Source: Ashinkailepas kermadecensis (Eukaryota; Arthropoda; Thecostraca; Neolepadidae). Taken from it: a stretch of DNA of 64,000 bases. The notes beneath the pieces were generated by a model that worked only from the letters and a program-made list of their open reading frames with translations, ran no database searches and had not been told where the DNA came from. The stretch spans positions 411,501 through 475,500 of the forward strand of contig JAOTOM010005150.1 of the NCBI GenBank assembly GCA_034440615.1, in the 5' to 3' direction. The position numbers and the translations under genes were made by a program. Positions 11,601-21,818 of the stretch are shown in pieces. Within the stretch, counting starts at the first letter, position 1, and each line of letters starts with the position of its first letter.

Positions 11601-14600
11601 TCCTGCGAACGTAGGTGTGCTTCGAAACGCTTGCGTGTGACCACAGTCGTCAGCCAGGGACGGTGGTGTATCGACGTCCACCGGCGGTGAACTTTATCGC
11701 CTGCCATTGAAACTCGTGCTTATTGAGAAGCCGTTCCGGCGTGTTCGTTTCGATCACCACGTGCCTTTGTCACCCACACACAGTCCGATCTGTGTCGTGC
11801 TATCCACCACCGTAACTAATCAAACTCGCTTCGCTCTGCCTTGTTCTGAGACATAGTCGATCCGAATGGTTCCGTCCTGTCTTCAGGAGAACCAATTCGA
11901 CTTGATCCGTGCCGTACCTTGCTGTCAGCCACAGCCGAGCCAGCCTACCCCGCTCCATTACGTTCCTCTCCCGTCTCCTTCCGTGACCATCATCAACCGA
12001 CTCAAGTGTGCCCGTTCTGCTCCTTTCCGTTGCGTTTCGTGCGGTCGGGTGCGGTTCGGCGGAGGTGGCGGTGGTGCTGGCGACGCGATGGCGCCGGTCG
12101 GCCTGCACGGCGCGCTGGTGCGCTACTCGCTGGCCATCTGCGGCTACCTGACGCTGACGGCGCTGCACAGTCGCCGAAGTGCGGCCGCGCTGTGGCTGCT
12201 GTGCGCTCTGCCGCTCACCTGCTACCTGCTGGTGGCTCTGGGCATCGTAGTCTTCTTCATCGAGCGGCCCACGGCGTCGCGCATTATCGATTGCTTCAGC
12301 ATGGCGGGCTTACTGGTGCAGGCGGTGGTGATCCTGCTGGTGCTGGCCGGCAACCGCAGACTGCTCGACCAGCTGGACGACCAGCTGGTGGCGCTGGAGC
12401 GGCACGCCACCTGCAGCTGCCCCACCAAGCGGCGCGCCATCGTCGTGCGCGTGGTGTTCTTCTTGCTGCTGGCCACTCTCTCGTGCAGCCTGTGGTTCGC
12501 CTTCGTGTTCGCGCCAGGCAACTTCTGCCACCCACACTACCTGATCAGGATGTCGTTCACCGGTCACGTGTTCCCGGCCGTGTTCGCCTCGCCTGAGGGC
12601 TACTGGTACTGCATTGCATTCCAGAGCTTCGTTGCCATCATCACCTGCTGCCTGGTCGTCACGTTCGAGACGTGCTACTTCGTCTGGATGAACATCATCT
12701 CCTTTCACCTGGTCATCATCAGGAAGAATGTGGAGATGGTCTCTGCATCGCTCTTTGCCACTGGAGAGGGTGAGCGGCTGGAAGCCCAGAGCTGGTGCGG
12801 CTCTTCCCTGAGTGTCTCCAGAGATCGAAAGAACACCGAACCCACGAAGACCAGTAACCTCTTCACGAGCAACGTCATCGGGATGGGCGCCACGAGGCGC
12901 GAATACTCGTTCCTGGAGGGCGGCTTCGTGAAGGTGGTGACGCCAGCGAAAAACAGCACGGTACCCGACAGCGTTGTTTCAATCGGGAAGCATCAGTCAG
13001 CGGAAATTGTCGAGCCGGCGTCTGTTTCGTCCGACCTCGACCCAGAGCTTGCTCTGACAGAAGTCTACCAGTACTATAGCGAAGTGAGCAGCCTGATGAG
13101 AAGCGTGAACCGCCTGTGCGGGGTGTGTCTGTTCAGTCTCCACGTGGGAGCCATGACCACAATCCTCACCAGCACCTTCTTCATGATCGCCCTGGCCACT
13201 CAGCCCCCCTACCAGGGCCAGCATGTTCAGCTCATCAGCATCGTCGTATATGTGGTCCTCTTCCTCCTGCGGGTCGTGTTCGTCTCTGTCGATGGGAACG
13301 CGGTGTTGGAGAAGCACGCGGCTCTGGAGGACGCGCTGGTCAACATACCTTGGCTGTTAATGACGTCGGAGGCCAGACTGACGAGAGTGACGCTGTTGCA
13401 GGTCACATCGAGACCCTTTTGCATTCAAGTGCTTGGGTTTTTCACCGTCAAGAAGTCCAATGTCCTGGCAATGCTGAGCTTCATCCTCACCTACTTGGTC
13501 ATTATGATACAGACGTCTGACAGCACCACATCTCAGGCGGAAAGCACGGCCAGCGGCTGCAACACGGCAGTAGCAACAGCACCAGTTGCAATACGGCCGT
13601 AACACCAGCACTAGCACTAGCACGGCCACCTGGGTGTCTAACTAACACCAACAGCAATGCCTTCCCAACACTAGCTCTAGCAATGAAGTTGGCCGTAGCA
13701 CCAGCACCAACACAGCCGTAAAACCAGTACCAGCAGTAATGCGGTGGTAACATCATTACCAGAGTATCACCACTGCCGATACAGTCCACAACTGCCTCAT
13801 AGTTCTTCGAACAGATGGCGTAGCGAACGCACTTCTCCCTCTTCTAATAGATAGGTAAATACTACTTTCTGAATTGGTATGTCTCACAATATTTGTGTCC
13901 TTTGTCTTTGTGTGTACATTATGCTTTTGGTGTCTGATGCCTTTGTGATTTTCAATATCATAAATAGATGGAGTGCAATACACGGACACGCTTTCTGGAG
14001 CTGGTTTCCATCAAGGGACAGCTTGATCCATACAGCTCTGTCAATCCCGTATGCTTTGTGGGTTCGCCGTATGTGTTCTGCATAGTATAGCTGTTTCAAT
14101 CTTTTGACCTATGACCTGGACAAGGGCCACGTCTACCAGTTGCCACACTATACAGCATTTCCGTACTACCTGCTGGCCCAGTGGCCAATAGCTGGTCACA
14201 TATTGCCCAGTGATCAATAACGAACCATAGATTGTCCACTCGCCAATAACTGATACGATGTACACTGCACAGGACTCATCAAAAGTACTTATAATATACT
14301 TATATAGCCATAAATGAATGTCTATATCTCCGATGTTTTTGGTGTGAAAGGTGTGTTTGTGATGGCCCACGAATAGGAAAGCACGCTTTCCTTAAACCTC
14401 GTGTGAATGCTGTCAACGTTGTTTTCCGAATAAAATAAGGTAAAATCTGAATGTGACCTACTTTCTGGCGTGAATTGGAGGTTTCTTGGCCACGCTCCTG
14501 CGCGAAGCGAGGGGGAGGGATGCGTACTGCACTGAATGACGGCTGGTGACATTATGTATAGAGGGCCTTTTTTGGACAAACACGACCTCGCCGGAGGGCA

Positions 14601-17600
14601 GACTGTATCTGCCTGACCGCAACGCGGACAGTGAGGTCTGGGACCAGGTGGGTGCGAGGGTGAAGAGTTGTGGAAAAAAATAACTGGAAGTTGGCTGTGA
14701 TGGTGATACTATTTTGTGGATCCGTTCAGCACAGAAATCGCATGGCGATAAATAAGCTTGATTCACCCTCGCCAGATCCGGGGGATTTCTCGAGAGCTTT
14801 CAGGTTTTTTGGGATGGTGGTTAAACGAGTAGACGCCGAGGCACGAGACTTTCAGTGGCTTCCTATGCATCATGTGTGTTGAATATCTCGCACAAATTCC
14901 ACATCAAGATCATCAACGGTTGTTGACCTGGGTCGTGAAAGAGATAATCATCTCGCAAAATCGAAGTATCACTATTCAGAGTAGCTGCAACATAGCAATG
15001 CCAAATTGAGATCATGCTGTTCTTTCATTAAGACGAACAACTCTGTCATAAAGTCATAAATTCATAAAGTATTAAGGCTTAATAAGAGCCACAGGGGCCC
15101 ATCTGGGTTAAGCCTATCTAGAAAAGGTACTAGAATGTACATACTCCCACCCCAATCAATCCCTTATCCCAAGTTCCTAGGAAGCTATATATCCCAGCCC
15201 ATCTAACACCACTCACTTGCTACCGCCTAACACCCTCAATAATCACAAGCTCCTCCCATCACACCCATCGTGCCACCATAGACAACCTCATCAGCATCAC
15301 ATCCCGAAGGAAGGTGCCGAATCCACTGCTAGGCACATCCAACAGAAATTCATAAAGCGTTCAGACTTAATAAGAGACTCACTTGCTATTGCATAATACA
15401 CTCAACAATTACAAACTCCTCCCATCATACCTATTGTGCTACCATAGACAATCTCATCAGTATCACATCCCGAAGGAAGGTGCTGAATCCACTGCTAGGT
15501 ACACCCTATATAAAGTTATAAAGCATTTAGACTTAATAAGAGACTCACTTGCTATTTCATAACACAGTCAACAATTACAAACTCCTCCCAACTCCCACTC
15601 CTCCCTGTCGATCAACCTTCCCTGGAATACAGAAAAACAATCCCCCTATTCTTATAATGATTGTCTATGCCGTTTTTAAAGATGTTCAGTGTGTTGCTAC
15701 TGACAATGGTTCCTGGCAGCTGGTTCCAGTGTTCTACTACCCTGTTGGTGAAGAAAGACTGTCTTAACCTTGTCCTGCTGTGATTAACTTTAATTTTGAA
15801 TTGATGACCTCTAATTGCATCATTTCTGTTAAATTCAAACATTTCCCTGAGATATCCCTGTTCCTGACCATGAACAAATTTAAAAACCTCGATGAGATCT
15901 CCTCTCAGCCTTCTATATCTAAGTGAAAACATGTTCAATTTCTTCAGTCTTTCCTCATATTCCAGGTTGCCTATGCCATTAACCATTTTTGTTGCCCTCT
16001 TTTGTACTCTCTCTAAAAGCCAACAATCTTTCTCATAACTAGGGGACCAAGCTTGGACACAGTATTCCAAATGTGGCCTGACATATGCACAGTAAAGCTT
16101 CCTGATGACCTCCTCACTTTTGTATGACACATTCCTCTGTATTGCCCCAAGCATTCTTAGTGCCTTCTTCCTGGCTTCTTTGGTCTGTTCTGATGCCCCC
16201 AATTTTGTGTTCAAAATAACACCTAAGTCCTTCTCCTGCTGAGTCACAGATAGTACTTGGCCACCCATCAAGTATGGAGCCTTCATATGCTGCCTACCTA
16301 CATGCATGACTTTGCACTTATCAAAATTAAACTTCATTTGCCATTTTTCGGACCACTTCACTAGCTCGTCTAAGTCTTTCTGCAGCAAAACCTGCTCATT
16401 TTGCCCTGTTATTGCCCTAAAGATCTTCAAATCATCCGCAAATTTCAAAACCTTACTGCTTAGGCCACATTCAATGCTATTCACATATATAATGAACAAT
16501 AGTGGCCCCAGTACCGACCCCTGGGGGAGAAAGGTTGCGCTCCCTTCATCTCGAAAGGTTGCTGACCTGAGGTCAGGTCAATGTCCGCGCCGAAACCGTA
16601 CTGGCTGTGGAAAACAAACTGGGGATACTTGTCACGGCCCATATGACAATGAGCACGTAACAAGCATTTATATTTAAGGCATGTCAAACGGCAATGACAC
16701 TTGTGTACGAAACACTTGTGTGCTCAGCGGCAGGACGAGGAAGAGAATTGTAGCAGTGCCGATAGTACCCACCTTTCTTGGTGAGAAAGCCGATGGCCTG
16801 GTCCATGCCGCCGCCCTCGGTTCCGATATAGCGCTCTGAGTGAGCGCAGAGGCTGGCTATCTCGGACTTGGTCACCGCCACCTGCCGTACATGCCGTGCC
16901 AATCACACGGACATTGAGCACTTCCAGAATAGCAGGAAATAAAATAAAGGACCATACAACAGGGGCGAGCTGAGCTGCCGTGCTGCAACATCTCTACTGC
17001 CAGGAATTTAAATTCGGCATGGCCCTTCCAGAATTATCGGCAGAATTATCCGGCAGAATTATCCATGGTGATAGTAAAACTAAACAGATCATGAAGTGCG
17101 GTGTGACCATTAGCCACAATGTATTTTCGTTTTGACCACTGTTGGTCTGAGCTTCTCGCCTGTACAAGGATTAATGCGACTCCATAAGGGGTTTTCACGA
17201 TCGCGGAAACATGACGCACTGACGCGAGCCACATCCTAGCGTAAATGTTGGAGCATCCTTTGCCGTCCTTCTGGTATAATAAATTGAAGATGTTATGCCA
17301 GGCTACAGCCATTTAAAGTGATGAGACGTCGCATGTCAGGCCATTTTTCGGCTAAGTCGCGACTTAACGGCAATATGATTCACATATTGCTCCCAATTGA
17401 CCAACGATGGGTGTGGTAGGATTATTGACAACTCAACTGAACTGTTTACATAATGTCATTGACCAGGGGCGTTGATTTCTGAAGATTATTGGGTGGAAGC
17501 ACAATACATGGAGGCAATGGGCGCACCCAAATGGATTGGGGGCCATGCTCGCCAGGGTTCCATGTTAAAAGTCGAAACTATTGGGAGGAAAGCCAGCATT

Positions 17601-20600
17601 GATGGGGTATTTTCACCTTCAAAAGTATACAAGCAATATCCATGTCATCGACTCTTACCGGGGTATTCCAGGTGATCGACCCAACTTGACCTCGGATGAC
17701 TTTTTCGGCTTTTCAGCCCAGCATGGGCTCTATGGTTAATTTGCACGCGGGAACTGGATTTGGTGTCCACGTTTACACATAGGCACTAGAAAATAGCGTT
17801 TCCGGATACCAATTCGGGAGTTTCACAAACGAGGTTAACACTTCGACTTCATCTGATCCCTGAACCATGGGTCGAAATGTGACAAACCACACGTGGTTAG
17901 CATGACTACATTTGGAAGAATGCATGGTATTGTTTTCTACATAGGTAACGATTGAACCTGAACATTCCGATTGTTTTTGAACATGACATTTGAACCGAGC
18001 CAAGAGGTCAACAAGAATAATAATCTCACAACCAATCATGAAATCTCGTCACGCTGGTCTGTTTTATGCCGCTAACACTCGGCGTTTGGGGTGGGTTCGC
18101 GATCGCCCGGGTGAGTGTTCGTAATCCCACCCCGGCTCCTTGCGCTCGAGGAGGTGGCAAATTGTCGTGCTCGGACGCTGGTTAAATGAGCATGACATTG
18201 AACCTATCGCTGTAGGAACACGTCGACATTTTCACATAAATATCGCGATATTTATTTGATTTATCGATAAAATAATTACGAGCAGGGCGCAGCCCGATGG
18301 TCGTGTCAAGTGGCGAGGGAGCCCGAAGCCGGGCGGGCAGTCAGCTGCCGGCTGTACCGGGCGCTGAACAGCCGCGTCGGGGGTGCACCGCGTTGAAAGC
18401 AGTAAAGGTTGTGTCAGCTGTGCGGCGCCGCCTTTTTCAGATCAGGCCAGCTTGTTGACAGTCGTCAGCGATACCACAGTTTCGGAGATAAAAAATCCTT
18501 ACTATGCATTGTAAATAGCAGGCACATGTTTTGTCTGCAATTGGTAAAGGTAACAGCACCAAAAAATATGTGCGGACAAAAACGACTCGCATAGTTTCAG
18601 TACATCAAGGTGAAGTGGGCCACTTTCTGTAACCTCACTCAGTCATCTGAAAATGCATGGTACAACATGGAACGTTTCGCTGAAGTATTTGACCCAGCTT
18701 GAAGGAGATCGGATGAGACTTAAGCTGCCAGTTGGACAGATATGAGTTTGGATGAGCTTGAGTAAAGTTGGATGGAGGAAGCAGCACCGCGCTTACTTGA
18801 TCGTTTTGCAGCATAAAACAAGATGTGACGATGCAGAAGTGATGTATGACAGTAAGCAAACAAAGGAATCGATCAATGGATAATTTGCAAAATAGTGTTT
18901 TCGGGTAAAAGCGCTCGTAAACTTACATTTACAAAAACATATTTCTTAATCCGCAGATGTTCAGCTTTAAAATGGAATGCGTCTCCTGTTTAAAGCATTC
19001 CAACCATTTAAACGAATCGTGACTGAACACACGCAACAAATATAGGATTTTATCAAGAAATTGGCTCGAATCCAGAATGATATGCAATGGCAGTCATAGA
19101 AGTTGCCGTCCGATGGACAGGTTTTGGCGATATGATATAATGAAAGGAAATCATGTCCGCTATAGTAAATCTCATGTGACACTGGAATTGGAGCGGCCGG
19201 GTCAAAAGGAAGGCGCGAGTCAGTGACCTCTCCTCCGAAAATATATGTTTATGTATATGTATGTATGTGAATGTATGTACGAAAATGTAAGTGTAGAAGG
19301 CATCCGGGGTGTTGTTTATAGCTTATTGTGTGTGCACATGCACACAAAACGCAAAGTTGTAACCCACAAACATCGGTCGCGGACCCAAAATTGGTTTCAA
19401 GAAACTGCGGACTGCATCCCCCACCTTCACCACCCCCTGCTCAACATGTGTAATATAATGGTCCCTATAGATATGGGGTACCCCGTCGGAAGAAAGTGGG
19501 ATTTCCAGATAAGCATCTCTCCGACATCCCCACCCCCGAAAGATAATCTCGACTGCGCCATTGCGGTTCGGCGCGACAGCGCTAAAGCTTAGATACGCAC
19601 GCCTTATTCAGCAAATGAGTCTAATTCCGGTAAATTTGCAGCTGATTTCGGGTAAAGCGGGTGTCTCTTTTTTTCGTTGCACATATACGAAAACTAGAGG
19701 CACTGTTGCGACAATGGAGTTCATCTACCAATTATCGTGTACGCATTTGAAATGTCAGTGCTCTGTGTACAATTGTCAACTAAGCTTTACTTAGTTCTCA
19801 GGTTCCTGCACTTACGCCAAAATTGCATACGACAATAATAAGGTGGCAGCCTTTACAGGCTGTCACGACAGCGCAGTTGCGGTCGCATGTGTCCTGTCGC
19901 GGAATGGCACGTGATCACGTACCTATACCAGGGGGGGGGGGGGCTCCATACCTCGCTTGTCCAGCATGCCAATGGCGCCTTATGCTGGTACATCAGTCAA
20001 TGATGTCCTCGATGATGAAGAACTTTGCGGTTCTAAGCACGTCATGAGGAGATTCCAAATTATGGGGTCTCAACTGCAAACAATCTGACATCGCAATGGC
20101 GAATGTCGACAGGCGCACGTCCGAGAGTAACCCCGGAGTTGCCAAATGACCATGGCTGGGTATTTGTTCGTCGATTTTCAAAATTGTACTTAAACAATCT
20201 CTTATACTCTTCGCGAAATCATCATAGACTGTAACCTGTTCGTTGCATGTTATTCCACGATCTTAACCCGCGTTCCAATTTCACCAGACAGGCAACTCAA
20301 TTTCACCCACCGAAACACGCTTCGCAATTGGTGATGGAGGCGACGTTCGATGTGGTACAACTGTAGACTTAACGACCGGAGCCTGCGATGCATGCGGCCA
20401 TGCCAGCTGAACGGTGGCATTTCAGACTATAGCATGGGCTAGTCGCTCCTCACTACCCCAAATAGGCAATTTGTGCTGTTGCTATGTCGTCGGTGCTATG
20501 ACGTCGGTCTTTCTATGCCAGCATGGTTTGACATTCATAACAGGTCCATGTACTGAGAAGGCCGTGTTCACAACAAATATTAATACATCCATTCAAATAG

Positions 20601-21614
20601 TATTTGCGAAGAAAAAAATACGATTATTCTACCGTACGAACAGCAACCTTATGGATCTGTAACCCAAAACCGAAAATGGAGAAAACAGTTCATGCCGTTC
20701 GTTTGTAATGCCCTACCGAAATAGGTTGCAATACTTACTATTAGACGGCGCGAACCAGTTGCTGAATTCTGAACTAGAGCAACCTAGTTGTGGTGTGCTA
20801 TTGACCTATACTGACACAGTTATAGTGAACTCTGGCCTGAATTGATCTGAATGAAGACTGTGTTACATACCCGACATAGACTGACCTGGACAAGACTGAG
20901 GTGCACCCCTAACCTAGAAGCACCTGACTGAAGACAATGGTATGATTATGACCCAGGCTGACTTGGCTGAAAAGTGAGTTGTATCTTAGCCTATTATTTG
21001 AATGTGTTTGCCTTAATTGTCTTTATTTGAATCACCCGACTGAGATGTACTCTGACGTCTACCGACCTGATGGAACTTGTGGCCAAATCTGATTGAGCTG
21101 CGTGCTGGTCTGGCTGAGTGGTGGCCTGACCTGGTTGAGATGTACTCTGACCTTTACCGACCTGGCGGAACTGGTGGCCGGATCTGATTGAGCTGCGTCC
21201 TGGTCCGGCTGAGTGGTAGCCTGACCTGGTAAAGATGTACTATGACCTGTACCGACCTGGTGGAACTGGTGACCGGATCTGATGGAGCTGCGTCCTGGTC
21301 CGGCTGAGTGGTTGCCTAACCTGGTTGAGATGTACTCTGACCTGTACCGACCTGGTGGAACTGGTGACCGGATCTGATGGAGCTGCGTCCTGGTCTGGCT
21401 GAGTGGTGGCCTGACCTGGTTGAGATGGGCCGTGGCCAGTGCGGCGGCGCACACCAGTGCCGACGAACTGGACAGGCCGCTGGACGGCTGTACGGTGCCG
21501 CTGACTGCCATCTGGGCGCCCCGTACGGCCGTCAGCTGGCCGTGCTCCTGCACACCTCGCACTCCGCACAGCATGTAGCTGTGCCACGGCACACTGGCCG
21601 CCGGCTTCTCCACC
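2852..21614 (-). CDS. GALK2: N-acetylgalactosamine kinase (GALK2-type), left copy, 5'-partial, seven exons
   Basis: GHMP-family sugar kinase. GALK2 uses ATP to phosphorylate C1 of N-acetylgalactosamine, in the cytosolic salvage pathway to UDP-GalNAc. Seven exons (A-G, entered separately) splice in consistent phase to 359 codons plus stop, covering roughly the last 78% of a protein that is 458 residues in human. Visible motifs are the ATP-binding loop [13 protein letters not shown] (exon A), [13 protein letters not shown] with the catalytic-type Asp (exon B), [12 protein letters not shown] and MECRLATQ (exon C), [13 protein letters not shown] (exon E), SHASC and TRLTGAG|WGGCAV (exons F/G), and the C-terminal GDGAAIFK. 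The GGGMDQ form and the EFSPLRA block match GALK2 rather than GALK1. N-terminal exons with the galactokinase signature were not found. Every exon is open and every intron is GT-AG. The long intron B-C holds a gustatory receptor on the other strand and a CR1-like insertion. Confidence 0.9.
3018..3420. repeat. 47-bp minisatellite spanning the exon G acceptor, left copy
   Basis: About 9 units with the core (plus strand) CATCTGAGGCGAGACGGATA are present, the reverse of CGTCTCGCCTCAG|ATGG. Each unit carries a polypyrimidine stretch, CAG and the first bases of exon G. Two unit variants alternate (one ending CAGCCCACCCCCACCC, one ending AGACACAGTCGTA). The right arm has about 21 units. Confidence 0.9.
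4216..4408 (-). CDS. GALK2: GALK2 exon F, left copy
   Basis: The 193-bp exon encodes [20 protein letters not shown], then [20 protein letters not shown] and ends GTRLTGAG. This matches GALK2 EAARVLQFKKICEEA...[20 protein letters not shown]...SRLTGAG. The acceptor is TTGCCGGCAG|AGGCCGGACGGG. This exact junction is the core of the adjoining 45-bp array. The split glycine codon GG|A is completed by exon G. Confidence 0.93.
4409..5331. repeat. 45-bp minisatellite spanning the exon F acceptor, left copy
   Basis: About 21 units, each holding (minus strand) TTGCCGGCAG|AGGCCGGACGGG, the exact exon F boundary. A few units have small indels (for example near 4545-4580 and 5170), so the frame with exon F is lost after two units. 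Long open frames on both strands here are by-products of the 45-bp period. Confidence 0.93.
5628..5657. repeat. (TA)n microsatellite, left arm
   Basis: A pure TA run of about 15 repeats in GALK2 intron E-F. The right-arm equivalent is longer and interrupted. Confidence 0.95.
5822..5880 (+). repeat. Short dispersed element with GCGC hairpin and (AAAC)n tail
   Basis: The core GGGCGCTGCATGACCACTGC then AGTCGATGCGC can pair GGGCGC with GCGCTC/GCGCCC, followed by CCCCAATAAAC and an AAAC-repeat tail. Similar copies lie at 6854-6913, 36673-36730, 37672-37731 and, diverged, 62175-62230. The shape suits the 3' end of a SINE-type element. Confidence 0.65.
6854..6913 (+). repeat. Second copy of short (AAAC)n-tailed element, left arm
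   Basis: Same core as 5822-5880, with GCGCCCCTAAACCCC and four AAAC units. It lies in GALK2 intron E-F. Confidence 0.65.
7453..7567 (-). CDS. GALK2: GALK2 exon E, left copy
   Basis: The 115-bp exon encodes [15 protein letters not shown] to [12 protein letters not shown], matching GALK2 CLGISLEELRTQILSPNTQDV...LYQRAKHVY. The acceptor CCGGTAG is repeated in a 93-bp tandem array on its intron side. The exon ends in phase 1 and joins exon F to read [12 protein letters not shown]. Confidence 0.9.
7568..7810. repeat. 93-bp tandem units spanning the exon E acceptor, left copy
   Basis: Two to three degenerate units are present. The unit next to the exon keeps (plus strand) CCAGCTCGTGGAAAATCTAC, the reverse of GTAG|ATTTTCCACGAGCTGG, so it has an almost intact second acceptor. 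Units also contain GGTCA pentamer runs. Confidence 0.8.
9039..9179 (-). CDS. GALK2: GALK2 exon D, left copy
   Basis: The 141-bp exon (47 codons) starts [20 protein letters not shown] and ends HQKPYTKKE. It matches the GALK2 helix region LLAKYKSLQWDKVLRLEEVQ...HPEPYNPEE. The left copy has K where human and the right copy have E before PY. The acceptor CTTCGTCAG directly follows a 49-bp minisatellite. Confidence 0.9.
9180..9955. repeat. 49-bp minisatellite abutting the exon D acceptor, left copy
   Basis: About 16 units of the type (plus strand) GAGCTGTGGCGGTCACAACA plus ACCGTCAACCACCAACACCC are present. The unit next to the exon has CGCTTCGTCAG, the real acceptor, where others have ACCGCCACAG. 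Confidence 0.9.
10600..10713. repeat. 56-bp units repeating the exon C donor, left copy
   Basis: On the minus strand, TACCCAG|GTCAGG of the exon C donor recurs twice within the next 110 bp, each time followed by a similar CTCACCGC(C/T)TAATTCAG segment. The right arm has the same arrangement at 32991-33115. Confidence 0.8.
10714..10871 (-). CDS. GALK2: GALK2 exon C, left copy
   Basis: The 158-bp exon encodes (G)[15 protein letters not shown] to [16 protein letters not shown], strongly like the GALK2 block [15 protein letters not shown]...[10 protein letters not shown]. Phase 1 in and phase 0 out join exons B and D cleanly. The donor is ACCCAG|GTCAGG. The same donor sequence recurs twice just downstream in the intron. 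Confidence 0.93.
12088..13602 (+). CDS. Gustatory receptor-like seven-helix protein, left copy
   Basis: A 504-residue intronless membrane protein. Hydrophobic segments lie at about residues 34-58, 70-88, 117-143, 172-200, 343-371, 381-401 and 447-475, which gives seven helices with a long polar loop (about 205-340). The end, [19 protein letters not shown] then LVIMIQ, fits the gustatory-receptor family signature TY(5x)Q in helix 7. Family members are ligand-gated cation channels in chemosensory neurons; the ligand here cannot be told. The frame extends upstream to 11866, but a 1-bp indel between the two arm copies breaks that extension, so I take ATG at 12088 ([13 protein letters not shown]), where both copies give exactly 504 residues. 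It lies inside GALK2 intron B-C on the opposite strand. It could also be another insect-type chemoreceptor relative. Confidence 0.85.
   Translation: MAPVGLHGALVRYSLAICGYLTLTALHSRRSAAALWLLCALPLTCYLLVALGIVVFFIERPTASRIIDCFSMAGLLVQAVVILLVLAGNRRLLDQLDDQLVALERHATCSCPTKRRAIVVRVVFFLLLATLSCSLWFAFVFAPGNFCHPHYLIRMSFTGHVFPAVFASPEGYWYCIAFQSFVAIITCCLVVTFETCYFVWMNIISFHLVIIRKNVEMVSASLFATGEGERLEAQSWCGSSLSVSRDRKNTEPTKTSNLFTSNVIGMGATRREYSFLEGGFVKVVTPAKNSTVPDSVVSIGKHQSAEIVEPASVSSDLDPELALTEVYQYYSEVSSLMRSVNRLCGVCLFSLHVGAMTTILTSTFFMIALATQPPYQGQHVQLISIVVYVVLFLLRVVFVSVDGNAVLEKHAALEDALVNIPWLLMTSEARLTRVTLLQVTSRPFCIQVLGFFTVKKSNVLAMLSFILTYLVIMIQTSDSTTSQAESTASGCNTAVATAPVAIRP
15043..16546 (-). mobile_element. 5'-truncated CR1-like LINE, left arm only
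   Basis: The insertion is bounded by comparison with the right arm, where the empty site is at about 28658-28662. Reading on the minus strand, it starts inside reverse transcriptase at [17 protein letters not shown] and ends with 8-bp repeats TTTATGAA TTTATGAC TTTATGAC next to GAGTTGTTCG. Short 8-bp terminal repeats and heavy 5' truncation are typical of CR1-clade elements. The 3' part (15100-15560) contains three related copies of a roughly 180-bp segment. Target-site duplication is at most a few bases. Confidence 0.85.
15612..16499 (-). pseudogene. Reverse transcriptase C-terminal fragment of CR1-like LINE
   Basis: An open frame of 295 residues contains the FADDLKIF catalytic box, then [27 protein letters not shown], and the thumb-region blocks [13 protein letters not shown] and [14 protein letters not shown] [13 protein letters not shown]. 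The upstream PQGSVLGP block is in the same frame without a start codon. Endonuclease and the first part of reverse transcriptase are missing, so it is not autonomous, although the remaining frame is undamaged, which suggests recent insertion. Confidence 0.85.
16773..16881 (-). CDS. GALK2: GALK2 exon B, left copy
   Basis: The 109-bp exon encodes [18 protein letters not shown] then [18 protein letters not shown]. The Asp of GGGMDQ corresponds to the catalytic base region of galactokinases. The acceptor is TACGGCAG, the donor AAG|GTGGGT, and the exon ends in phase 1. The right copy differs at two residues (G/C and T/A). No tandem array flanks this exon. Confidence 0.93.
21035..21415. repeat. 95-bp tandem repeat spanning the exon A donor
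   Basis: Four units occur. Each contains (plus strand) CCTGACCTGG(T)TGAGATG, the reverse of CATCTCAACCAG|GTCAGG, which is the exon A end plus its donor. Units differ at a few positions (one reads CTTTACCAG). Confidence 0.88.
21416..21614 (-). CDS. GALK2: GALK2 exon A (ATP-binding loop), present only once in the window
   Basis: The 199-bp exon encodes [17 protein letters not shown] through [16 protein letters not shown] to ATAHLNQ. This matches the GALK2 segment WHNYFLCG...[13 protein letters not shown], which holds GHMP motif 2 for ATP phosphates. The acceptor is CCACAG at 21615-21620 and the donor is CCAG|GTCAGG at 21415/21416. It starts with one base of a split codon and ends in phase 0, joining exon B. 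Both edges are duplicated in flanking tandem arrays. The right arm has no counterpart. Confidence 0.9.
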
Positions 21615-21795
21615 CTGTGGCACACGGCACACGGCCGTCACACAGCACGTAACTGTGACACGGCACACTGACCCGCCGGCTTCTCCACCCTGTGGCACAC
21701 GGCACACAGCCGTTACACAGCAGGTAACTGTGACACGGCACACTGGCCGCCGGCTTCTCCACCCTGCGGCACACGGCCACACGGCCGGTCAGCCG
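21615..21795. repeat. 75-bp tandem repeat spanning the exon A acceptor
   Basis: Two to three units repeat the first roughly 45 bases of exon A together with its acceptor; the plus-strand core is GGCTTCTCCACCCTGTGGCA, the reverse of TGCCACAG|GGTGGAGAAGCC. The duplicated exon starts are followed by VPCHSYLLC- or VPCHSYVLC-like codons. Confidence 0.85.
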
Positions 21796-21818
21796 CCCAG
21801 TAACGTGCATGCATGACA

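Larger units (their letters stand above)
1..17901. repeat. Left arm of large inverted repeat (truncated by window start)
   Basis: The reverse complement of this stretch matches 27303-43546 throughout, with scattered substitutions and indels. Position 1 pairs with about 43546, the receptor stop at 13602 pairs with 30111, and homology ends where the shared CTAACCACGTGTGG motif (about 17888-17901) gives way to unrelated sequence. Arm-specific differences include a CR1-like insertion (15043-16546), a foldback insertion (about 2277-2565) and different minisatellite copy numbers. The arm carries GALK2 exons B-G on the minus strand and a gustatory receptor on the plus strand. It begins inside or next to a 77-bp array whose right-arm counterpart starts at 43534, so the true outer end is not visible. 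Confidence 0.95.

Noticed and set aside
11866..12087. N-terminal extension of the gustatory receptor ([10 protein letters not shown]... left, [10 protein letters not shown]... right)
   Set aside because: A 1-bp indel between the two copies puts the extension in different frames, whereas both share the ATG at 12088/31625.
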